This document shows, one piece after another, positions 26,769 to 38,406 of a stretch of DNA of 64,000 bases. Source of the stretch: Ruminococcus sp. Lineage in GTDB: Bacteria > Bacillota > Clostridia > Oscillospirales > Ruminococcaceae. Made by a program: the position numbers and the translations under genes. The notes below the pieces were generated by a model that was given only the letters and a program-made list of their open reading frames with translations, searched no databases and was not told the origin of the DNA. How positions within the stretch are numbered: position 1 is the stretch's first letter; each line of letters opens with the position of its first letter. The stretch is taken from assembly GCA_029055625.1 (NCBI GenBank), contig JAIDCY010000148.1:1-64000 (forward strand). Direction: 5' to 3'.

Positions 26769-26776
26769 ATTATCTC

Positions 26777-27262
26777 CTATTTTTTTCTGTATCCAATATG
26801 CAAAAATGTACTATTATCTTTAACATATGTTACTGTTGACCTATTACATAAAATAGTTTCCTTTATATCTTTTTCATCATGAATAATAAAAAAAGAAAAC
26901 ATTTCTATTATTGCGGATATTAATTCACTTTCATATTCTTTAAAAAATTTTTGAGCAAATATATTATTTATATTCCATCTTATTATTTTTTTAGTTGTAA
27001 GTTTTTCTTCAATAAATTAAATTATATACGAAATATAAATACTACAATAGTGTTCTTTCCATACAATTGAATAAATTGCTGGTATATATCCAATCATATT
27101 AGATAACTTTAAGAATTGAATTTTTCGAGTTTCGTCAACTACAATATCATATAATTCAGCAGGATATTCATAGCCTCTTTTTTTATGTGGATGGTTAAAT
27201 CCATTTTTAGAAATTATTTCATTTTTTTCTTTATCTGTTAATTTACTATAAACAAGAGCCAT
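26777..27262 (-). pseudogene. Hypothetical gene interrupted by an in-frame TAA
   Basis: From ATG 27262 (behind a strong GGAGGTG at 27268-27274) an 81-codon ORF runs to TAA at 27019-27017, and the same frame then stays open for 79 more codons to TAG at 26777. The whole would be a protein of about 161 residues starting MALVYSKLTDKEK. The second part (FIEEKLTTKKII ... FLHIGYRKK) has protein-like composition and ends just before the next RBS. The simplest reading is one nonsense mutation in a gene of unknown function. Alternatives are a truncated but functional 81-residue protein or a sequencing error. The region is more AT-rich than its neighbours. Confidence 0.55.
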
Positions 27263-27275
27263 AAAATCACCTCCA

Positions 27276-28340
27276 TTAATATTCACAGAGAAATTCATTT
27301 CCGTTTTCATCAATATAGTACCATATTTTATTATTATCCGTATCTGTCTCACAGCGTTCAACTAAATTCAGACTGTCGCCGTTCCATTTGTATATAAAGG
27401 TTTGACCGTCCTCAGTGTCCAAAGAAAGAATTTGTCCTATTCTTACATTTTGTGACATACCAACAGTAAAAAGTTTGCCGATTTTATTTAATTCGTCCCA
27501 CTCCTCAAATTGCTCCATGTCGGGATTATAGCGGTAGTATGTACCATGAAATTCGTTCCATTCATCCAAGTTCGGAATATATAAATCATTGTAGCCGTCA
27601 AAATCGAAATCGGAATTATTAATAAATGTTTCGGGTGCAATATAAAGACCAAGCGAACCGCAAGTTTTATACAGGGTTTTATTTTCAATGGACTGAATAA
27701 TTTTTCCGTTACGCATAACATTTACTGAATTTTCGGTTACCTCAAAGTAAATAACTTCGTTACAATTGGTAATTTTACAGTGTGTATTATTTTCCGGATT
27801 TATGATTGTACGCTCAATAAGGATTTTACTTCCATCGGGCTGATATTCATAGAGGTCTTCTATGTCGCCTTCATGTGTAGAGTAGCATTTCAATAATTTA
27901 ATAGGTTCAAGAATATCATCATTCCATCTGTATGTTGTATAATCATTTAAATAGGAGGAATATTCAGTAAGAGTATTATCAGGATTAACTTCAAGTATAT
28001 TATCTATTTTATTTAGCTCGTCCCATTCCTCAAACTGTTCAGTATCGGGATTGTAACGGTAATATGAATAAAGTCTCATATCATAAAATGTTGGAATACA
28101 GATATCCGTATATCCGTCAAAATCAAAATCTTCTGCTGAAATATCGTCCTTGTTTATATTGTGGTCAAATTCAAGTGTCTGAACTATTTTTTTATTAAGT
28201 TTCAGGTTAACTTTATTTTCCGTGACTGAATATGCAATATAGTTACTTTGAGATTGGGTTGTTGTAGGAAGTTCCGTATTGTTCTTCGATGCACAACCCA
28301 CCAGAAACAAAACAGCAAGCAAAAAAATATATTTTTTCAT
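27276..28340 (-). CDS. Secreted lipoprotein with duplicated Asp-rich (FG-GAP-like) repeat
   Basis: A 354-residue lipoprotein. The start is set at ATG 28340, giving MKKYIFLLAVLFLVGC, a lipoprotein signal with Cys16; longer reading to 28457 would run into secA's end and terminator. The mature part contains two copies of one module: VTEN[K/S]VN ... IVQ, then DFDFDGY with ICIP or LYIP, then a YYRYNPD block ending EEWDELNKI. DFDFDGY resembles calcium-binding Asp loops of FG-GAP/VCBS-like proteins seen in beta-propellers. Cell-surface binding is likely; the ligand is unknown. Low GC compared with flanking genes suggests transfer. Confidence 0.8.
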   Translation of the reverse strand: MKKYIFLLAVLFLVGCASKNNTELPTTTQSQSNYIAYSVTENKVNLKLNKKIVQTLEFDHNINKDDISAEDFDFDGYTDICIPTFYDMRLYSYYRYNPDTEQFEEWDELNKIDNILEVNPDNTLTEYSSYLNDYTTYRWNDDILEPIKLLKCYSTHEGDIEDLYEYQPDGSKILIERTIINPENNTHCKITNCNEVIYFEVTENSVNVMRNGKIIQSIENKTLYKTCGSLGLYIAPETFINNSDFDFDGYNDLYIPNLDEWNEFHGTYYRYNPDMEQFEEWDELNKIGKLFTVGMSQNVRIGQILSLDTEDGQTFIYKWNGDSLNLVERCETDTDNNKIWYYIDENGNEFLCEY

Positions 28341-28350
28341 ATTAGTGTCC

Positions 28351-28380
28351 TTAAAACAAGGGACGGAAAACCTCCGCCCC
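28351..28380 (-). terminator. Terminator after secA
   Basis: An 8-bp stem (28360-28367 with 28373-28380, one G-U) with a 5-base loop is followed on the minus strand by TTGTTTTAA, ten bases after the secA stop. Confidence 0.75.
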
Positions 28381-28389
28381 GATATGATT

Positions 28390-31143
28390 TTATTTATTGT
28401 TCTTTTCTTTGCAACATTTCTTATATTTTTTACCGCTTCCGCACGGACAAGGGTCATTATCGCCTATGGTATCTTTTTTTGCGGTATTCTGAAAACTTCC
28501 GTCATCTGCTCCGGCATTTGGAGCGTCAGGTTTTGCAACCTGTTCACGCTGTGGGGTCTGATTTTTCTGAAGTTTCACGGTAAGTAACATACGGATTGTA
28601 TCTTCACGGATAGATTCAACCATAGCGTCGAACATCTCGAAGCCTTCATATCTGTATTCTATAACCGGATTCTTCTGACCGTACGACCTCAGACTGATAC
28701 CCTTTTTGAGTTCTTCCATATCGTCGATATGTGCCATCCACTTGGTATCTACTACCTTAAGAAGTATAACCCTTTCGAGTTCACGCATTATTTCCGTACC
28801 GTATTCCTCTTCCTTCGCCTGGTATATTTCCTTAGCCTTCGTATCAAGTGCGGTCACAATATCCTGTTTTGTTACGGAAACCAGTTCTTCATCTGTAAAA
28901 GTGAGGTCTTCCTGACCGATAAGCCAGCCAAGGAAGAAATCTTTAAGTCCTACCATATTCCAATCGGTCCGCTCGTCCTCGTCGACAAGGTACGTATTTA
29001 CAGTAGCGGTAATAAGTTCTTCAATCATTTTCATGATGCTTTCGTGTAAGTCTTCACCGTCGAGAACCTGTGAACGCTGTTTATAGATTATTTCACGCTG
29101 TGTATTCATTACGTCGTCGTAATTGAGGACATTTTTTCTGATACTGAAATTGTTTCCCTCAACCTTTTTCTGTGAGGATTCTATAATTTTCGTCAGCATT
29201 TTACTTTCTATAGGCATAGTTTCTTCTACGTTCAGAGTTTTCATCATATTTTCGAGACGGTCACCGGCGAAAATACGCATAAGGTCATCTTCTACCGAAA
29301 GGAAGAAACAACTTTCCCCGGGGTCACCCTGACGTCCCGCACGTCCTCTTAACTGGTTATCAATACGGCGTGATTCGTGACGTTCCGTACCCAGTATGTA
29401 AAGACCGCCTGCCTCACGTACCGCAACCGCTTTTTCCTTGACCTCTCTGTTGAATCGGTCGAAAAGTTCCTGATAGAGTTTGCGAGCCTTTATAACTTCG
29501 GGGTCTTTCGTATCCGCAAATCCGATAGCTTCCGTTATGAGTTCTTCCGGCATCTCACGCTTACGGAGTTCAGCCCTGGCGAGAAATTCTGCGTTACCAC
29601 CTAACATAATATCCGTACCACGTCCTGCCATATTGGTGGCGATTGTAACAGACCCATATTTACCGGCTTGTGCGACGATTTCCGCTTCTTTGGCGTGATG
29701 CTTTGCGTTGAGGACGTTGTGTTTAATGCCCTTACGTTTGAGCATTGCGGAAAGAAGTTCCGATTTTTCGATTGATACCGTACCAACAAGTATCGGCTGA
29801 CCTTTTTTGTTACACTCAATAATCTGTTCGATTATGGCGGAATACTTACCTTTTTCCGAACTGTATATCTGGTCATTGTGATCTATACGGATAACCGGCT
29901 TGTTAGTTGGTATGGAAATAACGTCGAGTTTATAGATTTCCTTGAACTCGTCTTCTTCCGTCATAGCTGTACCGGTCATACCGGAAAGTTTGTTGTAAAG
30001 CCTGAAGAAGTTCTGGAAAGTTATTGTAGCAAGCGTTTTTGATTCGCTCTTGACTTTTACGCCCTCTTTCGCCTCGATAGCCTGATGGAGTCCGTCATTG
30101 AAACGTCTTCCCTCCATCATACGACCGGTGAATTCGTCTACTATTACAATTTCGCCGTCCCTTACAACGTAATCTATATCATTTTTCATTACGCCGTTAG
30201 CTTTGATAGCCTGATTGATGTGATGTAAAAGAGTTAAGTTTTCGGAATCCATGAGGTTATCGACATTGAAAACCTGTTCTGCTTTTTTAACACCACGTTG
30301 AGTAATCGTAGCGGTTTTAGCTTTTTCGTCAATGATGTAATCTGCAGTTTCGTTGAGTGCGTCCTGGTCTTCTTTGCTGTCCATTTCAACAACAGTTGTT
30401 GAAGTAAGGGTTTTTGCGAAACGGTCAACTATGGAATAAAGTTGTGTGGACTTATCGCCCTTACCGGAAATGATTAACGGAGTACGTGCTTCGTCAATCA
30501 GGATAGAATCCACCTCGTCGACTATTGCGAAATTCGGCTTACGCTGTACACGTTCTTCCTTGTGCGTTACCATGTTATCACGGAGATAATCGAAACCGAG
30601 TTCATTATTTGTAGCGTATGTGACGTCGCAGTTATAAGCTTCACGACGCTGTTCATTGGTGAGACCGTGCAGAATACAGCCTACCGTAAGACCTAACCAC
30701 CGTAAGACTTTACCCATTTCTTCCGCTTGTGTCTTTGCGAGATAGTCGTTGACAGTTACGACGTGTACACCAAGACCGGTCAGGGCGTTGAGATACGATG
30801 CCACACACGCAACAAGTGTTTTACCTTCACCGGTACGCATTTCCGCAATACGTCCCTGATGCAGTACTATCGCACCTATAATCTGTACCGGATACGGTTT
30901 TTTCTCAAGTACTCGCCATGCACCCTCTCTTACCGTCGCAAGAGCTTCCGGCATAATGCTGTCTATGCTCTCACCCTCCTGAAGTCTGTACTTGAATTCC
31001 TTTGTTTTGTTTTTGAGTTCCTCATTTGAAAGTTTTCCGTATTCCTCTTCAAGTGCGAGGACTTTATTTTTTATAGGTTCTATGCGTTTCAACTCCCTGT
31101 TTGAATACGCATTTGCACCGAAAATGTTCTTGAATAAACCCAT
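28390..31143 (-). CDS. secA: Preprotein translocase ATPase SecA
   Basis: The motor of Sec protein export, working at the membrane with SecYEG. It has 917 residues. Walker A-like [25 protein letters not shown] (DEAD-type motif II) and [10 protein letters not shown] (motif VI) are present, and the C-terminus has the zinc-binding [13 protein letters not shown] that contacts SecB or ribosomes. A promoter with 17-base spacing lies at 31195-31223. Single-gene unit closed by its own terminator. Confidence 0.97.
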   Translation of the reverse strand: MGLFKNIFGANAYSNRELKRIEPIKNKVLALEEEYGKLSNEELKNKTKEFKYRLQEGESIDSIMPEALATVREGAWRVLEKKPYPVQIIGAIVLHQGRIAEMRTGEGKTLVACVASYLNALTGLGVHVVTVNDYLAKTQAEEMGKVLRWLGLTVGCILHGLTNEQRREAYNCDVTYATNNELGFDYLRDNMVTHKEERVQRKPNFAIVDEVDSILIDEARTPLIISGKGDKSTQLYSIVDRFAKTLTSTTVVEMDSKEDQDALNETADYIIDEKAKTATITQRGVKKAEQVFNVDNLMDSENLTLLHHINQAIKANGVMKNDIDYVVRDGEIVIVDEFTGRMMEGRRFNDGLHQAIEAKEGVKVKSESKTLATITFQNFFRLYNKLSGMTGTAMTEEDEFKEIYKLDVISIPTNKPVIRIDHNDQIYSSEKGKYSAIIEQIIECNKKGQPILVGTVSIEKSELLSAMLKRKGIKHNVLNAKHHAKEAEIVAQAGKYGSVTIATNMAGRGTDIMLGGNAEFLARAELRKREMPEELITEAIGFADTKDPEVIKARKLYQELFDRFNREVKEKAVAVREAGGLYILGTERHESRRIDNQLRGRAGRQGDPGESCFFLSVEDDLMRIFAGDRLENMMKTLNVEETMPIESKMLTKIIESSQKKVEGNNFSIRKNVLNYDDVMNTQREIIYKQRSQVLDGEDLHESIMKMIEELITATVNTYLVDEDERTDWNMVGLKDFFLGWLIGQEDLTFTDEELVSVTKQDIVTALDTKAKEIYQAKEEEYGTEIMRELERVILLKVVDTKWMAHIDDMEELKKGISLRSYGQKNPVIEYRYEGFEMFDAMVESIREDTIRMLLTVKLQKNQTPQREQVAKPDAPNAGADDGSFQNTAKKDTIGDNDPCPCGSGKKYKKCCKEKNNK

Positions 31144-31194
31144 TCTGTTTACCGCCTTTACAATTTTATTGTCCTGTATGGATACATATAATAT

Positions 31195-31223
31195 ATTTTA
31201 CAACAAAGAAACGGTTTTGTCAA
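31195..31223 (-). promoter_or_regulatory. secA promoter
   Basis: Minus-strand TTGACA (31223-31218) and TAAAAT (31200-31195) with a 17-base spacer, about 50 bases before the secA ATG. Confidence 0.75.
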
Positions 31224-31278
31224 TACCCGATTTAAAAAGCGGTGAATAAATTAAATAAAGAAAATATGTTCTTATGAC

Positions 31279-31307
31279 TTTACTGTAATGTAATATTATG
31301 GTATAAT
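31279..31307 (+). promoter_or_regulatory. Probable promoter of hsdS-uvrB
   Basis: TATAAT (31302-31307) with a weak TTTACT (31279-31284) 17 bases upstream. It lies 34 bases before the hsdS start. Confidence 0.5.
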
Positions 31308-31340
31308 GGAAATGTATTCAGAAAGGACGGTAAAAATTTT

Positions 31341-32537
31341 ATGGGAGAATGGAAAAAATATAAAGTTTCTGATATAGGGAAAGTTGTTACAGGAAGAACT
31401 CCTAAAACATCAAATCATGATTTTTACGGTGGAAGTATTCCTTTTCTGACACCTTCCGATGATATGAACGTAAAGTATGTTTTACCAACATTAAGAACTC
31501 TTACAGAATCAGGTAAGTTATCCGTAAAAAATTCTGTAATTCCGGCGGATTCAGTATGTGTAAGTTGTATTGGTTCTGATTTGGGAAAGGTTGTTATTAC
31601 AACAGAAGAAACGGTTACAAATCAGCAGATAAACTCAATTATTATAGATAAATCAAGATTTGACGTTGATTTTGTTTATTATTCCATGATTATAATTGGA
31701 AAAATATTAAATTATAATAGTAAAATTTCTACAGCAGTTCCTATTATAAATAAAGGTTTTTTTTCTCAATATGAAATTTTTTGTCCCCCACTGGAAGAAC
31801 AAAAACAAATAGCCTCTGTATTGTCCGCACTTGACGACAAAATAGAACTCAACAACCGGATTAATAAAAATCTTGAGGAGCAGGCACAGGCAATATTTAA
31901 AAGCTGGTTTGTGAATTTTGAACCATTCGGGGGCGTTATGCCTGAAGACTGGAAAATAACAACGTTAGGTGAAGTATGTTCATGTGTTCTCGGCGGAACA
32001 CCAAGCCGGAAAAATCCTGAATATTGGAATGGTAATATTTCGTGGATAAATTCCGGTGAAGTAAACCGGTTTAGAATAACATCACCGACTGAATTAATTA
32101 CAAAAAAAGGCTTAAATTCTTCCTCAACAAAATTATTACCTGAAAAAACTACTGTATTAGCGATTACAGGGGCGACATTAGGACAGGTAAGCTTACTTGA
32201 AATAGAAAGCTGTGCCAATCAGTCAGTTGTAGGAGTAATTCCGAATGAAATTCTACCTTATGAATATATTTTCCCATTTATCAAATCTAACATTAAAGAA
32301 ATCACTTCATATCAGACAGGCGGAGCTCAGCAACATATTAATAAACAAAATGTAGAAAGTCTGCCGGTTTATATACCATATGAAAAAAGTATTGAAAATT
32401 ATAAAAATATAACATCTCCAATATATAATATGATAGCAGAAAAATGTTTTGAAAATCAACATCTTTCCGCCATACGTGATGTCCTGCTCCCTCAACTCAT
32501 GAACGGCAGAATAGATGTATCAGAAATCCGCATATGA
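31341..32537 (+). CDS. hsdS: Type I restriction specificity subunit HsdS, full length
   Basis: A 398-residue DNA-specificity subunit with two target-recognition domains (about 1-150 and 205-360), each followed by a conserved helical region: [24 protein letters not shown] and the C-terminal helix ending [21 protein letters not shown] (20-residue limits respected by naming ends only). The second half opens [23 protein letters not shown], the usual HsdS start of TRD2. There is no hsdM or hsdR nearby. Its stop overlaps the uvrB RBS, so the two are probably one message. Composition is AT-richer than uvrB, which suggests acquisition. It would redirect a methylase/nuclease encoded elsewhere. Confidence 0.88.
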   Translation: MGEWKKYKVSDIGKVVTGRTPKTSNHDFYGGSIPFLTPSDDMNVKYVLPTLRTLTESGKLSVKNSVIPADSVCVSCIGSDLGKVVITTEETVTNQQINSIIIDKSRFDVDFVYYSMIIIGKILNYNSKISTAVPIINKGFFSQYEIFCPPLEEQKQIASVLSALDDKIELNNRINKNLEEQAQAIFKSWFVNFEPFGGVMPEDWKITTLGEVCSCVLGGTPSRKNPEYWNGNISWINSGEVNRFRITSPTELITKKGLNSSSTKLLPEKTTVLAITGATLGQVSLLEIESCANQSVVGVIPNEILPYEYIFPFIKSNIKEITSYQTGGAQQHINKQNVESLPVYIPYEKSIENYKNITSPIYNMIAEKCFENQHLSAIRDVLLPQLMNGRIDVSEIRI

Positions 32538-32550
32538 AAGGAGACGGAAA

Positions 32551-34512
32551 ATGAAAAATTTTGTACTTCATTCAAAGTACGCCCCCGCCGGTGACCAGCC
32601 ACAAGCGATTGATAAACTTGTAAATGGTATACAGTCCGGACGGAAAGAGCAGATACTGTTAGGCGTGACGGGTTCGGGAAAGACTTTCACAATGGCGAAC
32701 GTCATCGCACGAGTGAATAAACCTACACTTGTACTCGCTCATAATAAGATACTCGCCGGACAGTTATGTGCGGAGTTTAGGGAATTTTTCCCTGAAAATG
32801 CGGTGGAATATTTCGTATCATATTACGATTACTACCAGCCGGAAGCGTACGTACCGAGTACGGACAGCTACATTGAAAAAGATTCGTCAATAAACGAGGA
32901 GATAGACAAGTTGCGACATTCCGCAACCACAGCACTGGCAGAGCGTCGGGACGTAATAATAGTAGCGAGCGTATCGTGTATATACTCGTTAGGCAGTCCG
33001 GAGGAATACCGTTCAATGGTAGTATCGATACGTCAGGGGGCGGAGAAGTCGAGGGAAGAGTTGATAAAAGAACTGGTAAAAATCCGTTACGAGAGAAATG
33101 ACGTATCATTTGAACGGAATAAGTTTCGTGTACGAGGTGATGTTGTAGAAATATTTCCGGCAATGTCGAGTGATACCGCAGTTCGTGTGGAATATTTCGG
33201 CGACGAGATAGACAGAATTTCCGAGATAAACGCCGTCACAGGAGAGGTAAAAGCGACGGTAAGTCATGTTGCGATATTTCCGGCATCGCATTACGTTGTA
33301 AGCGACGACAGAATAGAATCCGTTCTTGAGGAAATCGACAGGGAACTTGCGGAACGTATAGAATATTTCACCGCAAACAATAAACTTATAGAGGCTCAGA
33401 GAATCGAACAGCGGACACGTTATGATATGGAGATGTTACAGGAAGTCGGCTACTGTAGCGGTGTGGAGAACTATTCACGGATACTCACCGGACGTCCTGC
33501 CGGAAGCACACCGCAGACGTTGTTAGACCATTTCCCTGAAGATTTTCTGTTGATAGTCGACGAAAGCCACGTAACGTTACCGCAGGTCAGGGCGATGTAC
33601 GCCGGAGACCGTGCGAGAAAATCGACGCTTATAGATTACGGATTCAGATTGCCGAGTGCATACGATAACAGACCGTTAAATTTCGACGAGTTCAACACAC
33701 ATATAAATCAGGCGATATACGTCAGTGCGACACCGTCGAAACTGGAGCGTGAAAAAACTGATATAATCGTGGAGCAGGTTATAAGACCGACCGGATTAGT
33801 TGACCCTGAAATAACGGTCAAATCGACGATTGGACAGATAGACGATTTATTTTCAGAAATTAACAAGCGAATCGCAAAAAATGAACGTGTACTTATAACT
33901 ACCCTCACAAAGAAAATGGCGGAAAATCTTACGGAATATTACGGAAATTTAGGCTTGAAAATCCGGTATCTTCATCACGATATCGATACGATAGAGCGTA
34001 TGGAGATTATAAAAGATTTAAGAAAAGGAGTATTCGACGTCCTTGTAGGGATAAACCTGCTCCGTGAGGGGCTGGATATTCCGGAGGTAAGCCTTGTTGC
34101 GATACTCGATGCCGACAAAGAAGGCTTTCTGAGAAGCGAAACGTCACTGATTCAGACTATCGGACGTACCGCACGAAACAGTCACGGACAGGTAATAATG
34201 TACGCCGACGAGGTAACCGGTTCTATGGAGCGTGCGATAGTAGAAACAGAACGCCGTCGTAGTCTGCAGATAGCGTATAATCAGGAACACGGTATAATTC
34301 CGGAAACTATTATTAAAGACGTTCGGGACGTACTGGAAATAACGTCGAAGAAGAAACTTGAAAAATCCGGTAATAAGAAGCTGACAGCTAAAGAACGTGC
34401 GGAACTTATAGAGAAACTCACGGAAGAAATGAAGATATCCGCCAAAATGCTGGAATTTGAACACGCTATATATTTACGTGACAAGATAAATGAACTGAAA
34501 GGAGTAAAATGA
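32551..34512 (+). CDS. uvrB: Excinuclease ABC subunit B
   Basis: UvrB verifies DNA damage in nucleotide excision repair, handed over by UvrA and then acting with UvrC. The 653-residue protein has Walker [11 protein letters not shown], the damage-probing beta-hairpin [18 protein letters not shown], and the C-terminal coiled UvrC-binding segment [16 protein letters not shown] 32551 is chosen because AAAGGAGA sits 7-13 bases upstream and the product begins [10 protein letters not shown]; an in-frame ATG at 32515 lies within hsdS. Operon hsdS-uvrB-NADAR-uvrA. Confidence 0.96.
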   Translation: MKNFVLHSKYAPAGDQPQAIDKLVNGIQSGRKEQILLGVTGSGKTFTMANVIARVNKPTLVLAHNKILAGQLCAEFREFFPENAVEYFVSYYDYYQPEAYVPSTDSYIEKDSSINEEIDKLRHSATTALAERRDVIIVASVSCIYSLGSPEEYRSMVVSIRQGAEKSREELIKELVKIRYERNDVSFERNKFRVRGDVVEIFPAMSSDTAVRVEYFGDEIDRISEINAVTGEVKATVSHVAIFPASHYVVSDDRIESVLEEIDRELAERIEYFTANNKLIEAQRIEQRTRYDMEMLQEVGYCSGVENYSRILTGRPAGSTPQTLLDHFPEDFLLIVDESHVTLPQVRAMYAGDRARKSTLIDYGFRLPSAYDNRPLNFDEFNTHINQAIYVSATPSKLEREKTDIIVEQVIRPTGLVDPEITVKSTIGQIDDLFSEINKRIAKNERVLITTLTKKMAENLTEYYGNLGLKIRYLHHDIDTIERMEIIKDLRKGVFDVLVGINLLREGLDIPEVSLVAILDADKEGFLRSETSLIQTIGRTARNSHGQVIMYADEVTGSMERAIVETERRRSLQIAYNQEHGIIPETIIKDVRDVLEITSKKKLEKSGNKKLTAKERAELIEKLTEEMKISAKMLEFEHAIYLRDKINELKGVK

Positions 34513-34514
34513 TT

Positions 34515-35078
34515 ATGAAGTATACTGTAACAGATATACAGAAAAGATTTGATAAAAAGGAAAAATTGAAGTACATTTTTTTCTGGGGACATACACCCTC
34601 ACCGGACGGTACGATAACTAAAACCTGCCTGAGTCAGTGGTATAACTGTAAGTTCACCGTCGACGGCGTGGAATACTCAACCGCTGAACAGTACATGATG
34701 TCACGGAAAGCGTTACTTTTCGGCGATACGGAAATAAATAAACAAATCATGTCGGCGAAACACCCGAAAGAGTTCAAGGCACTCGGCAGAAAAATACGTA
34801 ACTTCAATGATAAGGTATGGAACGAACATAAAACGGCTATCGTAATAAAGGGAAATTACGCCAAATTCTCACAGAATCCGGAACTGAAAGAATTTCTGTT
34901 TAAAACCGGAAAACGTGTACTTGTCGAGGCAAGCCCGCATGATAAGATATGGGGGATAGGTACGCCTGCGAACACTGAAGGTATAGAAAATCCGGCGATA
35001 TGGAACGGTGAGAATCTGTTAGGGTTTTGTTTAATGGAGGTCAGGGATATGCTTGCGGAGGAAAATGATAATGACTGA
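34515..35078 (+). CDS. NADAR-family protein (YbiA-like), between uvrB and uvrA
   Basis: A 187-residue NADAR (NAD- and ADP-ribose-associated) protein, with the family start [21 protein letters not shown], the core [17 protein letters not shown], and DKIWGIG ... [12 protein letters not shown] near the end (Trp, Gly and Asn residues of the ligand pocket). Family members include YbiA (riboflavin-intermediate N-glycosidase) and proteins shown to remove ADP-ribose from guanine in DNA. Lying 2 bases after uvrB and overlapping uvrA by 8 bases, a DNA-repair role is the likely reading. ATG 34515 is preferred over 34509 because GGAG is then 10 bases away. Confidence 0.88.
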   Translation: MKYTVTDIQKRFDKKEKLKYIFFWGHTPSPDGTITKTCLSQWYNCKFTVDGVEYSTAEQYMMSRKALLFGDTEINKQIMSAKHPKEFKALGRKIRNFNDKVWNEHKTAIVIKGNYAKFSQNPELKEFLFKTGKRVLVEASPHDKIWGIGTPANTEGIENPAIWNGENLLGFCLMEVRDMLAEENDND

Positions 35079-37887
35079 TAAAATTATCATACGTGGTGCG
35101 AGGGCAAACAATCTGAAAAATATTGACCTTGAAATTCCACGGGATAAACTGATAGTTATGACGGGACTTTCCGGATCGGGAAAGTCTTCGCTTGCTTTTG
35201 ATACGATATACGCCGACGGTCAGAGGCGTTATGTGGAAAGCCTGTCGTCATACGCCAGAATGTTTTTAGGTCAGATGGAAAAACCTGATGTAGACAGTAT
35301 AGAAGGACTATCACCGGCAATATCGATAGACCAGAAAACAACATCTAAAAATCCACGTTCAACAGTCGGGACGGTTACAGAAATATACGACTATCTGAGA
35401 TTACTTTACGCAAGAATCGGTATACCACACTGTCCGGTATGCAACAGGGAAATCTCGCACCAGAGCATTGACCAGATAGTTGATAAAATAATGTCTCTGC
35501 CGGAAAGAACCAAGATACAATTACTTGCACCAGTGGCACGTAATAAAAAGGGTACGTTTCAGAAAGAGTTTGAAAGTATACGGAAAAGCGGATTTGTACG
35601 TGTCAGGGTAGATGGCATTATTTACGACATCAACGAAAAAATAAAACCGGAAAAAAATGTAAAACATTTTATAGAAATAGTTGTAGACAGACTTGTGATA
35701 AAGGACGGTATACAGTCGAGACTTGCGGATAGTCTCGAAACGGTATTCAGTCAGGGAGAACTCGCAATAGTCGACGTTATCGACGGTGAGGAGATGTTAT
35801 TTTCGCAGAATTATGCTTGTCCGGAACATAATATAAGCATTGGAGAATTAGAACCGGTAATGTTTTCTTTCAATAATCCTATGGGAGCGTGTCCGCATTG
35901 TACGGGTTTAGGGATGTACCGGCATATAGACCCTGAAATAATCGTACCTGACAGAAACATTTCCATAAAAGACGGTGCGATAAATGCACACGGCTGGAAC
36001 AGTCTGACGGAAAATTCAATATCTATGATGTATTATAAAGCGATTTCCGGAAAATACGATATACCGCTTGATGTACCGGTAAAAGAACTTAAAAAAAATC
36101 AGCTTGATATTTTTCTGTACGGTACAAACGGTGAAAAACTTACTCTGAAACGTCCGGAGAGTTTAGGCGGTGGTAGTTATAACGCAATTTTCGAGGGCGT
36201 AATAAATAATCTTATGCGACGGTATCGGGATACGAACAGTGAGAGTTCACGGAATGAGATTGAAGAGTATATGAGCGAAACGGAATGTCCGGAATGTCAC
36301 GGAAAGCGTCTGAAACCGGAGTATTTAGCGGTAACGGTAGGCGGAAAGAATATAAATGAAGTTACGGAAATGTCGGTAACGGATTGTCTGAAATTTTTTG
36401 AGAATATGCAACTTTCCGAACACAATTCAATGATAGGCGGACGGATTATAAAAGAAATAAGGGAACGTTTAGGATTTCTGCAGAGTGTCGGACTGGAATA
36501 TCTTACACTGTCGAGGTCTTCCGGAACGCTTTCGGGTGGAGAAAGTCAGCGTATAAGACTTGCTACACAGATAGGGTCATCACTGGTGGGAGTTCTGTAT
36601 ATTCTCGACGAGCCAAGTATAGGACTTCATCAGCGTGATAACGATAAACTTATTGCGACGTTGAAAAAATTAAGAGATGCGGGAAATACTCTGATAGTGG
36701 TAGAACATGATGACGATACAATGTTATCGGCGGATTATATCGTTGACATAGGAGTGGGAGCAGGTATAAACGGCGGAAATGTAGTATATGCCGGAGACGT
36801 TAAAGGTTTACTGGAGTGTACGGAATCGATTACCGGACAGTATCTGAGCGGACGTAAAAAAATAGAAGTACCTGAAAAAAGACGTTCCGGAAATGGTAAA
36901 TTTCTTACAGTACACGGAGTTTGCGAAAATAATCTGAAGCACGTAGATGTAAAAATACCGTTAGGGGAGCTGGTATGCGTAACAGGAGTATCCGGTTCAG
37001 GAAAATCGTCGTTAGTAAACGAGGTGATATATAAACATCTCGCAATGAAACTGAATCGTGCGAAGATAAAAGCCGGAAAGTTCGACAGTATGGACGGTCT
37101 GGAAAATCTCGACAAGGTAATATGCATTGACCAGTCACCGATAGGACGTACACCACGTTCAAATCCGGCGACGTATACCGGAGTTTTTACGGATATTCGG
37201 GAACTTTTCGCACAGACTCCCGATGCCAAGGCACACGGTTATAACAGCGGACGTTTTTCTTTCAATGTAAAAGGCGGACGTTGTGAAGCCTGTGAGGGCG
37301 ACGGAATCATTAAAATTGAGATGCACTTTCTGCCTGATGTCTATGTGCCGTGCGAGGTATGCAACGGCAGACGTTATAACCGTGAAACTCTTGAAATAAA
37401 GTACAAAGGCAAATCCATTTACGACGTACTGGAAATGACCGTCGACGAAGGTGTTGAATTTTTCGCCCATATGCCGAAGATTTCCCGAAAACTTAAAACT
37501 TTACAGGAAGTGGGTTTAGGATATATAAAACTCGGACAATCCGCTACAACGTTATCCGGAGGTGAGGCACAAAGGGTTAAACTTTCGACGGAATTGTCAA
37601 AACGTTCCACCGGAAAGACTATATATATTCTCGACGAACCGACGACAGGACTTCATACCGCAGACGTGCATAATCTGATTGATGTACTTCAGAAATTCAC
37701 GGAGCAGGGAAATACAGTCCTTGTGATTGAACATAATCTCAATGTGATAAAAGTCGCTGACCATATAATTGACTTAGGATACGAGGGTGGCGACAAGGGC
37801 GGTATGATTATCGCACAGGGTACGCCGGAAGAAATCGCACAGTGTGAGGAATCGTATACCGGACAATATCTGAAAAAATATCTTTAA
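35071..37887 (+). CDS. uvrA: Excinuclease ABC subunit A
   Basis: UvrA finds distortions in DNA as a dimer and loads UvrB. The 938-residue protein has two ABC cassettes: Walker [10 protein letters not shown] and GVSGSGKSS, signatures [12 protein letters not shown] and [12 protein letters not shown], and zinc modules CPVC ... and CEAC ... CEVCNG. The start [14 protein letters not shown] at 35071 has GGAGG 10 bases upstream; two earlier in-frame ATG codons are too close to or inside that RBS. It overlaps the NADAR gene by 8 bases. Confidence 0.97.
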   Translation: MTDKIIIRGARANNLKNIDLEIPRDKLIVMTGLSGSGKSSLAFDTIYADGQRRYVESLSSYARMFLGQMEKPDVDSIEGLSPAISIDQKTTSKNPRSTVGTVTEIYDYLRLLYARIGIPHCPVCNREISHQSIDQIVDKIMSLPERTKIQLLAPVARNKKGTFQKEFESIRKSGFVRVRVDGIIYDINEKIKPEKNVKHFIEIVVDRLVIKDGIQSRLADSLETVFSQGELAIVDVIDGEEMLFSQNYACPEHNISIGELEPVMFSFNNPMGACPHCTGLGMYRHIDPEIIVPDRNISIKDGAINAHGWNSLTENSISMMYYKAISGKYDIPLDVPVKELKKNQLDIFLYGTNGEKLTLKRPESLGGGSYNAIFEGVINNLMRRYRDTNSESSRNEIEEYMSETECPECHGKRLKPEYLAVTVGGKNINEVTEMSVTDCLKFFENMQLSEHNSMIGGRIIKEIRERLGFLQSVGLEYLTLSRSSGTLSGGESQRIRLATQIGSSLVGVLYILDEPSIGLHQRDNDKLIATLKKLRDAGNTLIVVEHDDDTMLSADYIVDIGVGAGINGGNVVYAGDVKGLLECTESITGQYLSGRKKIEVPEKRRSGNGKFLTVHGVCENNLKHVDVKIPLGELVCVTGVSGSGKSSLVNEVIYKHLAMKLNRAKIKAGKFDSMDGLENLDKVICIDQSPIGRTPRSNPATYTGVFTDIRELFAQTPDAKAHGYNSGRFSFNVKGGRCEACEGDGIIKIEMHFLPDVYVPCEVCNGRRYNRETLEIKYKGKSIYDVLEMTVDEGVEFFAHMPKISRKLKTLQEVGLGYIKLGQSATTLSGGEAQRVKLSTELSKRSTGKTIYILDEPTTGLHTADVHNLIDVLQKFTEQGNTVLVIEHNLNVIKVADHIIDLGYEGGDKGGMIIAQGTPEEIAQCEESYTGQYLKKYL

Positions 37888-37899
37888 ATAAAGAAAGTT

Positions 37900-37945
37900 A
37901 ATCCCCGAAACAATTATTTATAACTGCTTCGGGGATTATTGTTAA
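37900..37945 (+). terminator. Terminator after uvrA
   Basis: A perfect 10-bp stem (37900-37909 with 37928-37937) encloses an 18-base loop and is followed by ATTGTT, a short T-tract. It closes the hsdS-uvrB-NADAR-uvrA unit. Confidence 0.6.
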
Positions 37946-37997
37946 TATTTGATTACTTGCATAAATCAAACTTTGTCCATGATTTTTTATTTCACCA

Positions 37998-38369
37998 CTA
38001 TTCATTCAAAACTGGAATATAAGCCGAATCAAGTTCTCTCACAATAGCAATAAAATCCTCATATTCTTTTTCGTTCAGGCAATTAAAGTGTCTATCTGAT
38101 GTAAGAATTTCTGATGTAATATTTTTAATATATTTTATGGAATTTTTACTCAATGAGTTTGCCAGTCTCCATACAAAATAATAAAATAGTACATTCATGA
38201 TTGTTTCTTCTTCTGAACCTGATACTGTCTCCATCTCTACTTCGTCACCATGCAGACATGCTATTGTAGAAGATGTTATTCCTCTAAGTCCAAGCATAGT
38301 ATCAACGTCAAATTTGATTTCAGCCTTTACAATAAAGTATTTGTTATCATTTGATTGATGTATATACAT
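37998..38369 (-). CDS. Hypothetical protein (123 aa)
   Basis: A 123-residue soluble protein (MYIHQSNDNKYFIVK start) with no signal or membrane helix and no motif I recognise. The middle (ETIMNVLFYYFVWRLANSL) is strongly hydrophobic and helical but flanked by charged residues, more like a buried helix than a membrane span. It stands alone behind a perfect consensus promoter at 38407-38435. RBS is AGAGGTA. Slightly AT-rich. Confidence 0.65.
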   Translation of the reverse strand: MYIHQSNDNKYFIVKAEIKFDVDTMLGLRGITSSTIACLHGDEVEMETVSGSEEETIMNVLFYYFVWRLANSLSKNSIKYIKNITSEILTSDRHFNCLNEKEYEDFIAIVRELDSAYIPVLNE

Positions 38370-38406
38370 ACTTATTACCTCTAAATTCCGATTTATCTTA
38401 ATAATA

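Noticed and set aside
27017-27019. Programmed stop-codon readthrough in the split gene
   Set aside because: No stimulatory structure or known recoding context is visible; a nonsense mutation is simpler.
28341-28457. N-terminal extension of the lipoprotein ORF into the secA end
   Set aside because: It would cross the secA terminator and precede a clear lipoprotein signal at ATG 28340.
36735-37229. Minus-strand 164-codon ORF within uvrA
   Set aside because: Shadow of the second ABC cassette of uvrA, without RBS or recognisable domain.
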